Positions 41,733 to 52,779 of a DNA stretch of 64,000 nucleotides are shown here, in pieces. Below the pieces are notes generated by a model. The model saw only the letters and a program-made list of their open reading frames with translations. It had not been told where the DNA came from and made no database searches. The stretch's first letter is position 1, and every line of letters begins with the position of its first letter. Position numbers and translations under genes: made by a program. The DNA comes from Actinoplanes teichomyceticus ATCC 31121 (GTDB taxonomy: Bacteria; Actinomycetota; Actinomycetes; Mycobacteriales; Micromonosporaceae), in contig NZ_CP023865.1 in NCBI RefSeq assembly GCF_003711105.1, positions 3,001,001 to 3,065,000 of the forward strand, given 5' to 3'.

Positions 41733-43383
41733 CGGTGGTCCGCACGGTGGCCCGGTTCAGGTCGTCCACCCGGATGGTGAAGGCCACCTCGTACGTCCCG
41801 GGCAGCGGGAACGACACCGAGCCCAGCGCGTGGTGCGGCGGGTTCAGCCCGAGCAGCGGCTCCCGCACCGCCTCCAGCCCCCGGCCGGCCGGCTGCGTGC
41901 TGATCTGCCACTCCGCGGGCGCCAGCGGCTTGCCCTCCGGGGTGTAGAGGAAGGCGTGCACGGTGTTGTACTCGCCCAGTTCCACCGGATAGATGTTGAA
42001 CTGCAGCGCGTACAGCGGGCAGGTCAGCGTCTCGGAGACCCCGGCGCCGGTGACCGCCCCCGCCTTCGCCCCCGCGGTCCGGCCCGGATCCACCTGCACC
42101 AGGACCGCGCTCAACACCAGGATCACCGCGGTCGCCGCCACCTCGACACCCACCGTGCGGCGCAGCCCGCCGCCGCCCGCCGAGCGGCGCGCCAACCGGC
42201 GGGCGGCGGCCGCGGCGGCCAGCACCAGCGCCAGCACGCCCAGCTTGGCGAGCAGGAGCCGGCCGTACCCGGTCTGCACCAGCGCCGCCGGCGTGCCCAC
42301 CTGCACCGCCGCCTGCACCGTGCCGGCCATCGCCAGCCAGACCACGGCCAGCGCGGCCCAGCGCGACCACACCGGCAGCAGCACCCCGAGCACCCGCCGG
42401 TCGGTGCCGCGCAGCAGGAACCCGAGCAGCGTGACGAGCCCGCCCAGCCAGATCGCCATCGCCGCCAGGTGCACCACCCCGACCGCGACGGTGACCGCCG
42501 GCAGCGGCGCGGCGACCGCGTGCCCGGTCAGCGGCCAGGTGGCCGCGGCGCCCAGCCCGAGCAGCGCCACCGCGGCGCCGCGCGCTCGGCCGCCCGTGCC
42601 GCGCAGCAGCGGCGGCAGCAGGATCGTGAGCAGCGCCAGCACGGCCAGCCGCGCCAGCAGGAGCAGACCGAACCGGCTGGTGGCGACCTCGCCCAGCTCC
42701 CCGGCGGTGACCTGCCAGAGCGGAGCGCCGCTGCCCTGCTGCGCCTGGGTGCCCAGCGCGCCCAGGGTGGCCACCGCGGTCAGCGCCACACCCAGCCACA
42801 CCGTACGGATCGCCCCGGCCCGGGCGCGGCGGCGCGGCCAGAGCAGCGCCAGAAACATCGCCGGACCGGCGATCAGGGTCAGACCGGCGTACCCCAGCAG
42901 GCGCAGCGCCGGAACGGCGCCCGCCACCGACGGATGGGCGCCGGTGGTGGTCGCGGCCCGCGGCCGCGCCGACGGCGCGCCGACCGAGAAGGTGATCGCG
43001 CCGCCCACCGGGTGGCTGTCGGCCGAGATGACGCGATAACTGACCAGGTACGTCCCCAGCGGCCGCTTCGCCGTGCGGACCGGGATGTGCAGCACCGCGC
43101 CGCGCGCCGTGGCCGGCCCGGAGATCCGCTCGCCGTCCGGCGCGAGCACCTGCACGTTCCCGCCGACGGCACGGACCGCCTCGCTGAAGGTGACCGTGAC
43201 CTCGGTCGGTGAGACGCCCACCACACTGCCCGGCGCGGGGCTCGACCCGACCGCCGCGGCGTGCGCCGACGCGGACTCCGGCGCCGCCAGCAGCACTCCC
43301 AGGACGATCAGGAGCAGCAACGCCAAGCGCGGAGATTTCCCGGTCACGGAGGATAGTTCGGATGGGGATGCGGAAAGGTTCAA
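41710..43383 (-). CDS. CopC-CopD fusion copper resistance/uptake protein
   Basis: The protein has ~557 residues. After a signal peptide ending SASA the mature CopC domain starts with His (HAAAVGSSPAPG), the N-terminal Cu ligand. ISADSHPVGGAITF carries the second site. Eight membrane spans of the CopD (YcnJ-like) domain follow, then a ~120-residue extracytoplasmic C-terminal beta domain. It moves or stores copper at the membrane. The start is probably TTG at 43383, which has CGGAGG five bases before it; a GTG at 43347 lacks one. It is divergent from pgm, with only 48 bases between starts. Confidence 0.88.
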   Translation of the reverse strand: MNLSASPSELSSVTGKSPRLALLLLIVLGVLLAAPESASAHAAAVGSSPAPGSVVGVSPTEVTVTFSEAVRAVGGNVQVLAPDGERISGPATARGAVLHIPVRTAKRPLGTYLVSYRVISADSHPVGGAITFSVGAPSARPRAATTTGAHPSVAGAVPALRLLGYAGLTLIAGPAMFLALLWPRRRARAGAIRTVWLGVALTAVATLGALGTQAQQGSGAPLWQVTAGELGEVATSRFGLLLLARLAVLALLTILLPPLLRGTGGRARGAAVALLGLGAAATWPLTGHAVAAPLPAVTVAVGVVHLAAMAIWLGGLVTLLGFLLRGTDRRVLGVLLPVWSRWAALAVVWLAMAGTVQAAVQVGTPAALVQTGYGRLLLAKLGVLALVLAAAAAARRLARRSAGGGGLRRTVGVEVAATAVILVLSAVLVQVDPGRTAGAKAGAVTGAGVSETLTCPLYALQFNIYPVELGEYNTVHAFLYTPEGKPLAPAEWQISTQPAGRGLEAVREPLLGLNPPHHALGSVSFPLPGTYEVAFTIRVDDLNRATVRTTVTVPPSS

Positions 43384-43431
43384 GGCATCCTCCGGTCGAT
43401 ACGATCCGCGGAAACCTTTCAGGAGGCACGA

Positions 43432-45075
<1,644 letters not shown>

Positions 45076-45159
45076 GCTGTCCGGCTCAGTTCCGGCGCCG
45101 CCCGGCCGACAGGTAAGCCGTCACGACATCGCCGGTAGGCAGGGAGCCGTACGAATCCG

Positions 45160-47475
45160 ATGAGCGCGCGCGAGACCGCCGGTGACCGGCCACGTCCCGG
45201 CGGGCTCGCACCCGCCGCGGTGGCGCTCGCCGCCACCCTGGCGGTGGTGGGCTGGCTGCTGCTGGGCGCGCCCGGCAACCTCTACGTCGGATACGCCGGT
45301 GGCCCGATCGCGATGGCCGCCGCGGTCGTCGCCTGCTGGCAGGTCGGCTCGACGGCCCCGCTGCCCCGGGCGGTCCGCTCGTTCTGGCGGCAGCTGCGGT
45401 ACGCCGGGGTGTTCCTGCTGATCTCCGCGGTGATCTCGCTGCTGCGGGCGAACAACAACACCGGCCTGTCGCCGTACGTCGGCCTGCCCATGCTGGCCGG
45501 CGTCGTGATCCTGATGGTCGCCATGCTGCGCCTGCCGTTCGGTGAGCGCACCGCGCTCGGCTGGCTCCGGGCGCTGCTCGACGGCGCCACCGTGGCCGTG
45601 GCCAGCACGCTGATCTTCTGGTACGTGGTGCTCGACCTGGCCCCGCCCGGCACCTCCCTGGTGGCCCGGATCGCCGCCGCGGTCGTCGGGGTCAGCGGCG
45701 TGCTGCTGCTGGTGGTGATCGGCAAGGCCGCCGCCGCCCCGTCCGCCGCGGTGCACCCGGCGTCGCTGCGCGTGCTCGCCGTCGCGCCGCTGGTCGACAT
45801 GGCCGGCACCATCCTGCTCATCGCCGGGGAACAGCGGGGCCGGCTGACGCTGTCGGTGCTGGCCCTGCCGCTGGTCGCGCTCTCCATGGCGGTCTCGGCA
45901 CATCTGCAGCGGCGCGAGCCCGGCGCGCCGGCGCAACCGGTCATCGGGGCAGCGCAGCGCTCGATCTTCAATCTGCTGCCGTTCATCGCGGTGACCGCGA
46001 CCGCCGCCCTGGTGGTCAGCGTCAGCGCCCAGGAGATGAGCACCCGCCAGCGCACCGTGATCATCGGCGCGGTGCTGATCGCCGGGTTCGTGGTGGCCCG
46101 CCAGCTGCTCAGCCTGCACGAGAACAACATCGCCCTGCGCGGCATCCGCCGGCAGCAGGCCGAGCTGGAGCGGCTGGCGCTCAGCGACAACCTGACCGGG
46201 CTGCTCAACCGCACCGGATTCGGGATGGCCCTGGCCGAGCGGATCGATGAGCGGCTGCCGGCCACCGCGCTGCTGATCGACATCGACGACTTCAAGATGA
46301 TCAACGACACGCTCGGCCCGGCCGCCGGTGACCAGTTGCTCTACCACCTCGGACAGCGGCTGCGCGAGCACTGCCGGCCCGGTGAGCCGGCCGCGCGGCT
46401 CGGCGGCGACGAGTACGCCGTGCTGCTGCCGACCGACGACCCGGTGGTGGCCGAGGCCGCGACCGCCCGGTTGCTGGCCGGGCTGGGCGAGCCGTTCCGG
46501 ATCGGCGACCAGCAGCTTCTGTTGCACGCCAGCGCCGGCATCGCGGTCGCGGCCGACGGCGAGAGCGCCGACGAGGTGCAGCGCAACGCGGACATCGCGA
46601 TGTACGCGGCGAAGGAGTCCGGCAAGGCCTCCTGGGTGCGTTTCGAGCCGCGGATGCGCCAGGACATGACGCTGCACGCCCGGCTGGCCGGCGAGCTGCA
46701 CGACGCGATCGTGCAGGGCCAGCTGCGGCTGGTCTACCAGCCGGTGTTCGACCTGGAGACCGGGGCCCTGCACGGCGCCGAGGCGCTGGTGCGCTGGCGG
46801 CACCCGACCCGCGGGTTCGTCTCGCCCGGCGACTTCATCCCGGTCGCCGAGCGCTCCGGCCTGATCGTCCCGCTCGGCTCCTGGGTGCTGCGCGAGGCGT
46901 GCGAGCAGCTGGCCCGCTGGCGGGCCGCGTTCGGCCCGGGCGCGATCGAGGCGATCAACGTCAACGTGGCGGTCCGGCAGTTGCGCGACGGCGGCTTCGT
47001 GGACGAGGTCGCGGCCGTGCTCAGCGAGACCGGCCTGACCTCCCGGAACCTGATCATCGAGGTGACCGAGTCGTCCGTGGTCGACGGCTGGCAGGTCCGC
47101 GAGACCCTGCAGGCGCTGCACGAGATGGGCGTCCGGCTGGCACTGGACGACTTCGGCACCGGGCAGTCGTCGCTGAGCCTGCTGCGGGCGTTCCCGGTGG
47201 ACGTCCTCAAACTGGACAAGTCGTTCGTCGACGGCATCGCCGAGGGCGCCGACCGCGGCCGGCTCGCGGTGGCCGCGGCGGTCGCCCAGCTGGCGGAGTA
47301 CCTGCAGCTCAAGGCGGTCGCCGAGGGGATCGAGAACGCGGAGCAGCTGGAGCGGCTGCGGGAGATGGGTTACCGGTACGGCCAGGGCTTTTTCATGGCG
47401 AAGCCGTTGCCGGCCGAGGAGTGCGGGAAGCTGATGTCCGCCCCGCCGGTCCAGGTGGGCGTCAGCTCCGCTTAG
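45160..47475 (+). CDS. GGDEF-EAL cyclic-di-GMP turnover protein with membrane N-terminus
   Basis: The protein has 771 residues. Residues ~20-325 hold about ten membrane spans. The GGDEF domain (~340-500) has RLGGDEYAVLL, Tyr in place of Phe, with no RxxD inhibitory site just before it. The EAL domain (~515-760) keeps EALVRW, INVNV, IEVTES, LALDDFGTGQSSL, LKLDKSFV and AEGIENAEQL, so the phosphodiesterase side looks intact. It may make, degrade or do both to c-di-GMP, the ligand of BldD. No partner gene is adjacent. Confidence 0.93.
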   Translation: MSARETAGDRPRPGGLAPAAVALAATLAVVGWLLLGAPGNLYVGYAGGPIAMAAAVVACWQVGSTAPLPRAVRSFWRQLRYAGVFLLISAVISLLRANNNTGLSPYVGLPMLAGVVILMVAMLRLPFGERTALGWLRALLDGATVAVASTLIFWYVVLDLAPPGTSLVARIAAAVVGVSGVLLLVVIGKAAAAPSAAVHPASLRVLAVAPLVDMAGTILLIAGEQRGRLTLSVLALPLVALSMAVSAHLQRREPGAPAQPVIGAAQRSIFNLLPFIAVTATAALVVSVSAQEMSTRQRTVIIGAVLIAGFVVARQLLSLHENNIALRGIRRQQAELERLALSDNLTGLLNRTGFGMALAERIDERLPATALLIDIDDFKMINDTLGPAAGDQLLYHLGQRLREHCRPGEPAARLGGDEYAVLLPTDDPVVAEAATARLLAGLGEPFRIGDQQLLLHASAGIAVAADGESADEVQRNADIAMYAAKESGKASWVRFEPRMRQDMTLHARLAGELHDAIVQGQLRLVYQPVFDLETGALHGAEALVRWRHPTRGFVSPGDFIPVAERSGLIVPLGSWVLREACEQLARWRAAFGPGAIEAINVNVAVRQLRDGGFVDEVAAVLSETGLTSRNLIIEVTESSVVDGWQVRETLQALHEMGVRLALDDFGTGQSSLSLLRAFPVDVLKLDKSFVDGIAEGADRGRLAVAAAVAQLAEYLQLKAVAEGIENAEQLERLREMGYRYGQGFFMAKPLPAEECGKLMSAPPVQVGVSSA

Positions 47476-47618
47476 ACCTTCCGGGGTGGTCGTTCCGGGT
47501 TGTGGTCAGCGCGCTGTGTGCCGGCTCGCGGCGGGGCTGGTGCGGGGTGGGGTCATGCGGTGCGGTCGGCAGGCCGGGTGCCGGCTCCCGGTGGGTGGCC
47601 GGCGTGAGTCCGGTGCGA

Positions 47619-48989
47619 TCACGGCTGGCCGGTGACGGTGAGGGTGGACAGGCCGGCGACGGCGAGCAGGTCGACGCCGGCGTCCGCGCCGTTCCAGCCG
47701 TTGGCGGTGAACGACCGACCCGGCGCGATGCCCTGATGGGTCGTACCGCCCACGGTGACCCGGCCCGCCCCGGCCTGCACCCGGACCCGGACCGGGGTGG
47801 TCTCGGCCAGCCGTACCAGGAACTGGTCCACGCCACCGGTCATCCGCACCGGGAGCAGGCCGCGTGGCTCGGGCAGCGCGAGGTCGATGCGGCTCGCGCC
47901 GCCGTCGAGGTCGAGCGCGGCGAGATCAGCTTCGGTCAGATCGAGCCGGCTGTGCGCGGCGCCGCCGCTCATCCGCAGCGTCCAGCGCACCGCCGAGCTG
48001 AGCCGGATCGTCACGGTCGCCGAGCCGCCGCTGCCGTCCGAGCGCAGGCGCAGCCGGACGGCGCCGCCGTCCCGCTCGACAGCCGGGGTCAGGCCACTGC
48101 GCGCCGGGGTGCTGATGCGGAACAAATCGTCGCCGAGATCCCCGGTGCTCAGGTCGACCAGCGTGGCGCTGTCCAGCAGGTCGAAGGAGGCGGCGCCCAG
48201 GCCGGCGCGGGGCGCGGCCAGCCGGCCCGGCCCGGTGGTGGCGCCGGTCGCCGGGCCGGTGGTGGCGCCGGTCGCCGGGCCGGTGGTGGCGCCGGTCGCC
48301 GGGCCGGTGGTGGCGGCGGACGCCGGCGAGGACGCCGGATGCGCCCGCGGGATCAGCAGGACGGCTGCGACGACGCCGACGAGGGCGATCAACCCGGCGA
48401 GCACGGGCAGCAGCGGCTTGCGCCGCCGCGCGGCGGCGGGCACGGGTGCGAGGTCCGGCGGAGCGATCCAGCCGGGCATGGGGTACGCCGAGGTGAACCC
48501 GGGATCGTCGAACGGGTCGCTGGCGGGCGGGTACAGCGCTCCCGGCACGGGTGGCGATCCAGGGTCGGTGTCCTCCTCGGCGAAGGCGGCCGGATCGGGC
48601 GCCGGCCACCCGCTCGTCGGGTCGAGGCTCGAATCGCTGACCGGGCCGGCGGCCTGTGTCGCCCCGTCGGGTCCGGGCGCTGGGCCGGCGGTCCGTGTCG
48701 CCGTGTCGGGTCCGGGCGCGGAATCGGCGGCCTGTGTCGCCGTGTCCGATCCCGGCGCTGGGCCGGCGGTCCGTGTCGCCGCGTCGGGTTCGGGCGCTGA
48801 ACCGGCGGCGGGCGCCGGCTCGGCGGGGCCGGGGACCGGGATTGCTGCCGGCGGGGGGAGCGCCGGCTCGGCGGCGGATGGTCCGGGTGCGGGCCGTCCC
48901 GGAGCGGCCGGGAGCGGGTGGCTGCCCGGGGCCGGCCGTACCGCCTGATCAGCTTCGGTCGGGGGATTGCCGGCCGGGTCCGTGCTCAT
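47619..48989 (-). CDS. Membrane-anchored protein with DUF4097-like adhesin domain
   Basis: The protein has 456 residues. Residues 1-~190 are Pro/Ala-rich with repeated PGPDTATRTAGPA segments and an acidic patch. One membrane span follows (~193-212, PVLAGLIALVGVVAAVLLI). A TGPATGA linker of four copies leads to a ~200-residue beta-repeat domain resembling the putative-adhesin (DUF4097) fold with GGVDQFLVRLAE and GRVTVGGTTHQG. The function is unknown. The start is ATG at 48989. Confidence 0.75.
   Translation of the reverse strand: MSTDPAGNPPTEADQAVRPAPGSHPLPAAPGRPAPGPSAAEPALPPPAAIPVPGPAEPAPAAGSAPEPDAATRTAGPAPGSDTATQAADSAPGPDTATRTAGPAPGPDGATQAAGPVSDSSLDPTSGWPAPDPAAFAEEDTDPGSPPVPGALYPPASDPFDDPGFTSAYPMPGWIAPPDLAPVPAAARRRKPLLPVLAGLIALVGVVAAVLLIPRAHPASSPASAATTGPATGATTGPATGATTGPATGATTGPGRLAAPRAGLGAASFDLLDSATLVDLSTGDLGDDLFRISTPARSGLTPAVERDGGAVRLRLRSDGSGGSATVTIRLSSAVRWTLRMSGGAAHSRLDLTEADLAALDLDGGASRIDLALPEPRGLLPVRMTGGVDQFLVRLAETTPVRVRVQAGAGRVTVGGTTHQGIAPGRSFTANGWNGADAGVDLLAVAGLSTLTVTGQP
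48236..48312 (-). repeat. Tandem repeat encoding the TGPATGA linker
   Basis: Four copies of a 21-bp unit containing GTGGCGCCGGTCGCCGGGCC encode ATTGPATG. It lies between the membrane span and the extracellular domain, so copy number sets linker length. Confidence 0.85.
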
Positions 48990-49080
48990 CGCTCCTCCTG
49001 CGCCCGTGGTCCTCGTCCATGACTACGGGGCGCGGACGTTCGCGGATCGGCGTACCGGGGAGGAATGCCGCGCCGAAGCG

Positions 49081-49128
49081 GACCGGCCCCGGTCGCCTGC
49101 CGTGCCGGGCAGGCGACCGGGGCCGGTC
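49081..49128 (-). terminator. 21-bp perfect hairpin after gnd
   Basis: A 21-base arm starting GACCGGCCCCGG (49081-49101) pairs fully with 49108-49128 around a GTGCCG loop, 14 bases past the gnd stop. There is no U-tract. Confidence 0.8.
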
Positions 49129-49142
49129 TCACCGAGGTCGGA

Positions 49143-50582
49143 TCAGGCGCTGACCTCGGCCCGGTCCTCGGTGGCCCACAGCGTGTGGAACGACCCCTCC
49201 CGGTCCACCCGGTGGTAGGTGTGCGCCCCGAAGAAGTCGCGCTGGCCCTGGATCAGCGCGGCCGGCAGGCGCTCGGCGCGCAGGCCGTCGTAGTACGCCA
49301 GCGCGGACGCGAAGCCGGGCGCCGGGATGCCCTGCTGCGCGGCCGTGACCACGACCCGCCGCCAGGCGTCCTGCGCGCCGCTGACGGCGTTCAGGAAGTA
49401 GTCGTCCACGAGCAGCGTCGACAGGTCCGGCTGCTTGTCGTACGCCTGCTTGATGAAGTCGAGGAACTTGGCGCGGATGATGCACCCGGCCCGCCAGATC
49501 TTGGCCATCGCGCCCGGGTCGATCTCCCAGCCGTACTCCTTGCTGGCGGCCTGGATCTGCTGGAAGCCCTGGGCGTACGCGACGATCTTGGAGGCGAACA
49601 GCGCCTGCTCGACGTCGGCGCGCAGGTCGCCGCCGACGTGCTCGGCGCCGGCCGACGGGCCCGGCAGGCCGGCGTCGGCGGCCGCCTTGCGCACGTCCGC
49701 GCCACCGGACAGGGCGCGGGCGAACACCGACTCGGCGATGCCGCTGACCGGCACCCCCAGGTCCAGCGCCGCCTGCACGGTCCAGCGGCCGGTGCCCTTC
49801 TGCTCGGCCTGGTCGAGGACCACGTCCACGAACGGCTTGCCGGTCCCGGCGTCGACCTGCTTGAGCACCTCGGCGGTGATCTCGATCAGGTACGACCCGA
49901 GCCGGCCGGAGTTCCACTCCGCGAACACGTCCGCGATCTGCTGCGGGGACAGCCCGCCGACCTGGCGGAGCAGGTCGTACGCCTCGGCGATGAGCTGCAT
50001 GTCGGCGTACTCGATGCCGTTGTGCACCATCTTGACGAAGTGGCCGGCGCCGTCCGGGCCGACGTGCACGCAGCACGGCTCGCCGTCCACCTTGGCGGCG
50101 ATGTCCTCGAGCAGCGGGCCGAGCGCCTCGTACGACTCCTTCGGCCCACCGGGCATGATGCTCGGGCCGTGCAGCGCGCCCTCCTCGCCCCCGGACACGC
50201 CGGCGCCGACGAAGTGCAGGCCCTTGGCCTTGAGCGCGGCCTCCCGGCGCCGGGTGTCCGCGTAGTGCGCGTTGCCCGCGTCGATCAGCATGTCGCCCTC
50301 CTCCAGGAGCGGGGCGAACTCGTCGATCACGGCATCGGTGGCCGGGCCGGCCTTCACCATGATGACCACCCGGCGCGGGCGCTCCAGGCTCGCCACGAAC
50401 TGCTCGGCCGTCTCCGCGGGCAGGAACGTGCCCTCGTGGCCGAACTCCTCGACCAGCTCCTTGGTCCGGCCGTAGGACCGGTTGTGCACCGCCACGGTGT
50501 GGCCGTGCCGAGCGAAGTTACGGGCCAGGTTGCGGCCCATCACCGCAAGGCCGGTGACTCCGATCTGCGCCTTCTGCGACAT
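49143..50582 (-). CDS. gnd: 6-phosphogluconate dehydrogenase, decarboxylating (NADP-type)
   Basis: The protein has 479 residues, matching the long-form enzyme. IGVTGLAVMGRNLARN binds the dinucleotide, VGAGVSGGEEGALHGPSIMPGG contains the substrate signature, and KMVHNGIEYADMQLIAEAY carries the catalytic Lys and Glu region. It oxidises 6-phosphogluconate to ribulose-5-phosphate and CO2 in the pentose phosphate pathway. The ATG at 50582 has GGAGGG eight bases upstream; an in-frame extension to 50801 is not supported. Confidence 0.95.
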   Translation of the reverse strand: MSQKAQIGVTGLAVMGRNLARNFARHGHTVAVHNRSYGRTKELVEEFGHEGTFLPAETAEQFVASLERPRRVVIMVKAGPATDAVIDEFAPLLEEGDMLIDAGNAHYADTRRREAALKAKGLHFVGAGVSGGEEGALHGPSIMPGGPKESYEALGPLLEDIAAKVDGEPCCVHVGPDGAGHFVKMVHNGIEYADMQLIAEAYDLLRQVGGLSPQQIADVFAEWNSGRLGSYLIEITAEVLKQVDAGTGKPFVDVVLDQAEQKGTGRWTVQAALDLGVPVSGIAESVFARALSGGADVRKAAADAGLPGPSAGAEHVGGDLRADVEQALFASKIVAYAQGFQQIQAASKEYGWEIDPGAMAKIWRAGCIIRAKFLDFIKQAYDKQPDLSTLLVDDYFLNAVSGAQDAWRRVVVTAAQQGIPAPGFASALAYYDGLRAERLPAALIQGQRDFFGAHTYHRVDREGSFHTLWATEDRAEVSA

Positions 50583-50839
50583 CCCTACGTCCCTCCTCGT
50601 TACCGGGCCGTGACGGGCCCCGCGGTCTTTTCTACGCGATCGGGCGGCTGGAAGTTCGATCACGTCCACGTGGTGAGCAGCCCGGCCGTGCCGGGTGACC
50701 CGTGTCCTTTCATGATCGACGCCGGGGTGGCGTCCGGCCGCCGAAACGCCGGGGCGGGGCGGACGCCGGGGAGATCCGTGCGGCGGTACGCTTCCAGCCA
50801 TGCCGAACCGGACCGTGCCGTCATCCGGTCGGTGCTGAC

Positions 50840-51154
50840 ATGCGCCGGGGCGAGATCTGGACCATCGGCGACCGCTCTGACCTGCGCTACCGCGTGCTGG
50901 TGCTCTCCGCCGACAGTTACAACGAGCGGGACAACGCGTCGCCGTACTGCGCGCCGATAGTGCGCCAGCGTGGCGTGACCGAGCTGCCGCCGTACGCGGT
51001 GGCCCTCACCGAGCAGGACCCGATCACCGGCGTCGTGGTGGTGAACCGGATGCGCCGGCTGCCCGCCTCAGTCGGCGCCGAGCGGATCGGCATGGTCACC
51101 GGCGCCAGCATGGCCCGGCTGACCGAGGCGGTCCGGGACCTCTTCGAGCTCTGA
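50840..51154 (+). CDS. MazF/PemK-family toxin-like protein, no antitoxin visible
   Basis: The protein has 104 residues. MRRGEIWTIG at the N-terminus, YRVLVLSADSYNER, CAPIVRQRG and VVVVNRMRRLPAS follow the PemK/MazF endoribonuclease fold. These toxins cleave mRNA and normally sit just after an antitoxin gene. Upstream there is only a 12-codon reading frame (50800-50838) and the divergent gnd gene. Either it is a solitary family member, or the antitoxin lies elsewhere. The start at 50840 lacks a clear ribosome site. Confidence 0.82.
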   Translation: MRRGEIWTIGDRSDLRYRVLVLSADSYNERDNASPYCAPIVRQRGVTELPPYAVALTEQDPITGVVVVNRMRRLPASVGAERIGMVTGASMARLTEAVRDLFEL

Positions 51155-51308
51155 CCCGCCCCGCGCCGCCCCCGAAAGCCGGACGCCCGAGCGGGTGACC
51201 CGCGCGCCGCGGGACGCAGGCGGCAGCCGGGCCCGGATGATCGGGGGATGTGTCCGGCCCGCGCGCTGGCGTAAAGCTGGAACCCGGACAGCGGACGGGA
51301 GGTCGCGG

Positions 51309-52715
51309 GTGGGTGGTCGGGCGCTGAGCGGTCAGCCGCCGGGCGCGGTGCTCGACCGGGCGGCCGCCGTGGAGCGGGCGGTCGGCCTGCTCGCCGGCCG
51401 GGCCCGCTGCCGGCTCGCCGACGCGTACCGGCACCTGCTGCGGATCGCCGCCGAGCAGCGCCGGCATCCGGCCGACGTGGCCGCCCGGGTGATCGCGTTG
51501 CTGGACCACGTGGACGGCCCGCCGCCGCTGCCGCCGGCCCTGATCGCCGACCGGCTCGCCGCGGTGGAGGAACTGGCGAACCTGGGCTGGGGCGAGTGGG
51601 ACCTGACCACCGGCGAGGTCTACTGGTCGCCCCAGCTGTACCGGATCTACGAGCGCGACCCGGCGCTGGGGCCGCCGACCTGCGCCGAAGGGCCGCGCAC
51701 CGGCGGCCTGTCGCTGCGCGAGGCCGCGTTCGCCGCGTCCGGCGACAAGGACCGGATCGAGGTGACCGAGCGGGTCCGGATCGGTGGCCGGATCCGCCGG
51801 CTGCGTACGGTCGCCGACACCGTCCGGGACGCCGACGGCCGGCCGGTACGCCTGTTCGGCGTCGTCCAGGACGTGACCGGACAGCAGGTCAGCGCCCAGC
51901 GGCTGGCCGAGGTGGAGCACGAGCTGGACCGGCAGCGCCGGGCCGCGACCGCCGAGCACGACCTGGCCCTGCGGTTGCAGGAGATCATCCTGCCGATCCC
52001 GGACGAGCCGATCGTGCTGCCCGGGCTCAGGGCCGCGGTCCGCTACCTGCCGGCCGGCCAGGAGACCATGGTCGGCGGCGACTGGTACCACGCGGGCGCC
52101 CTGCGCGACGGGTCGGTGCTGCTCGCGGTCGGTGACGTGGCCGGGCACGGCACGCAGGCGGCCAGCAACATGGCCCAGCTGCGCCACGCTCTGCGCGCGC
52201 TCACCGTGGTCGACAGCGACCCGGCCACCCTGCTGCGCCATCTCAACCGGCTCACCTGCGAGTTGGAACGCCAGACCCCGGAACTGGCGGTCACCGCGGT
52301 GATCGCGCGGTTCGACCCGTACCGCCGGGAGCTGGTGTGGGCGCAGGCCGGGCACCCGCCGCCGCTGCTGTGCCGCAACGGCCGGACCGCGCCGCTGGTG
52401 CGACCGGCCGGGCCGATGCTGGGGGTCGTGGAGGACGCCCGCTACGCCGCCGCGGTCACCGACCTGCTCCCCGGTGACGTGCTGCTGCTCTACACCGACG
52501 GGCTGGTCGAGCACCGCGGGCAGAGCCTGGATGCCGGCCTGGACGCGGTGATCGCCACGGTCGACGAGGCCGTCCGCGCCGCCCCGCAGCAGCCCCTGCC
52601 CGAGCTGGTCGGCCGGTTGCGCCGGGCCAACCCGGACGACGACACCTGCATCCTGGCGGTTCGCCCGTCGACCGGGACCACCCGGGACCTGCGGCACCTG
52701 GTCGGCCGGATCTGA
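51309..52715 (+). CDS. SpoIIE-type protein phosphatase with ANTAR and PAS domains
   Basis: The protein has 468 residues. Residues ~15-65 look like an ANTAR RNA-binding helix bundle (VERAVGLLAGRARCRLADAY). A PAS-like sensor follows (~85-200, WDLTTGEVYWSPQLYRIY). The PP2C/SpoIIE domain (~230-450) has VGGDWYHAG, AVGDVAGHGTQAA, GHPPPLL, LLLYTDGLVE and PDDDTCILAV with the metal Asp residues. It would dephosphorylate Ser/Thr, typically an STAS protein. The GTG at 51309 follows GGGAGG. It sits four bases or more upstream of the GlnX-like gene and is likely in one operon with it. Confidence 0.88.
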   Translation: MGGRALSGQPPGAVLDRAAAVERAVGLLAGRARCRLADAYRHLLRIAAEQRRHPADVAARVIALLDHVDGPPPLPPALIADRLAAVEELANLGWGEWDLTTGEVYWSPQLYRIYERDPALGPPTCAEGPRTGGLSLREAAFAASGDKDRIEVTERVRIGGRIRRLRTVADTVRDADGRPVRLFGVVQDVTGQQVSAQRLAEVEHELDRQRRAATAEHDLALRLQEIILPIPDEPIVLPGLRAAVRYLPAGQETMVGGDWYHAGALRDGSVLLAVGDVAGHGTQAASNMAQLRHALRALTVVDSDPATLLRHLNRLTCELERQTPELAVTAVIARFDPYRRELVWAQAGHPPPLLCRNGRTAPLVRPAGPMLGVVEDARYAAAVTDLLPGDVLLLYTDGLVEHRGQSLDAGLDAVIATVDEAVRAAPQQPLPELVGRLRRANPDDDTCILAVRPSTGTTRDLRHLVGRI

Positions 52716-52779
52716 AGCGGTGTTGCCGCCGCCTCGTATCGTCATCGGCAGTCGTCCGTGGATCCTCGGGGGGTGGGCG

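Noticed and set aside
50800..50838. 12-codon frame before the MazF-like gene as a mini-antitoxin
   Set aside because: It is far too short for a known antitoxin and lacks a ribosome site.
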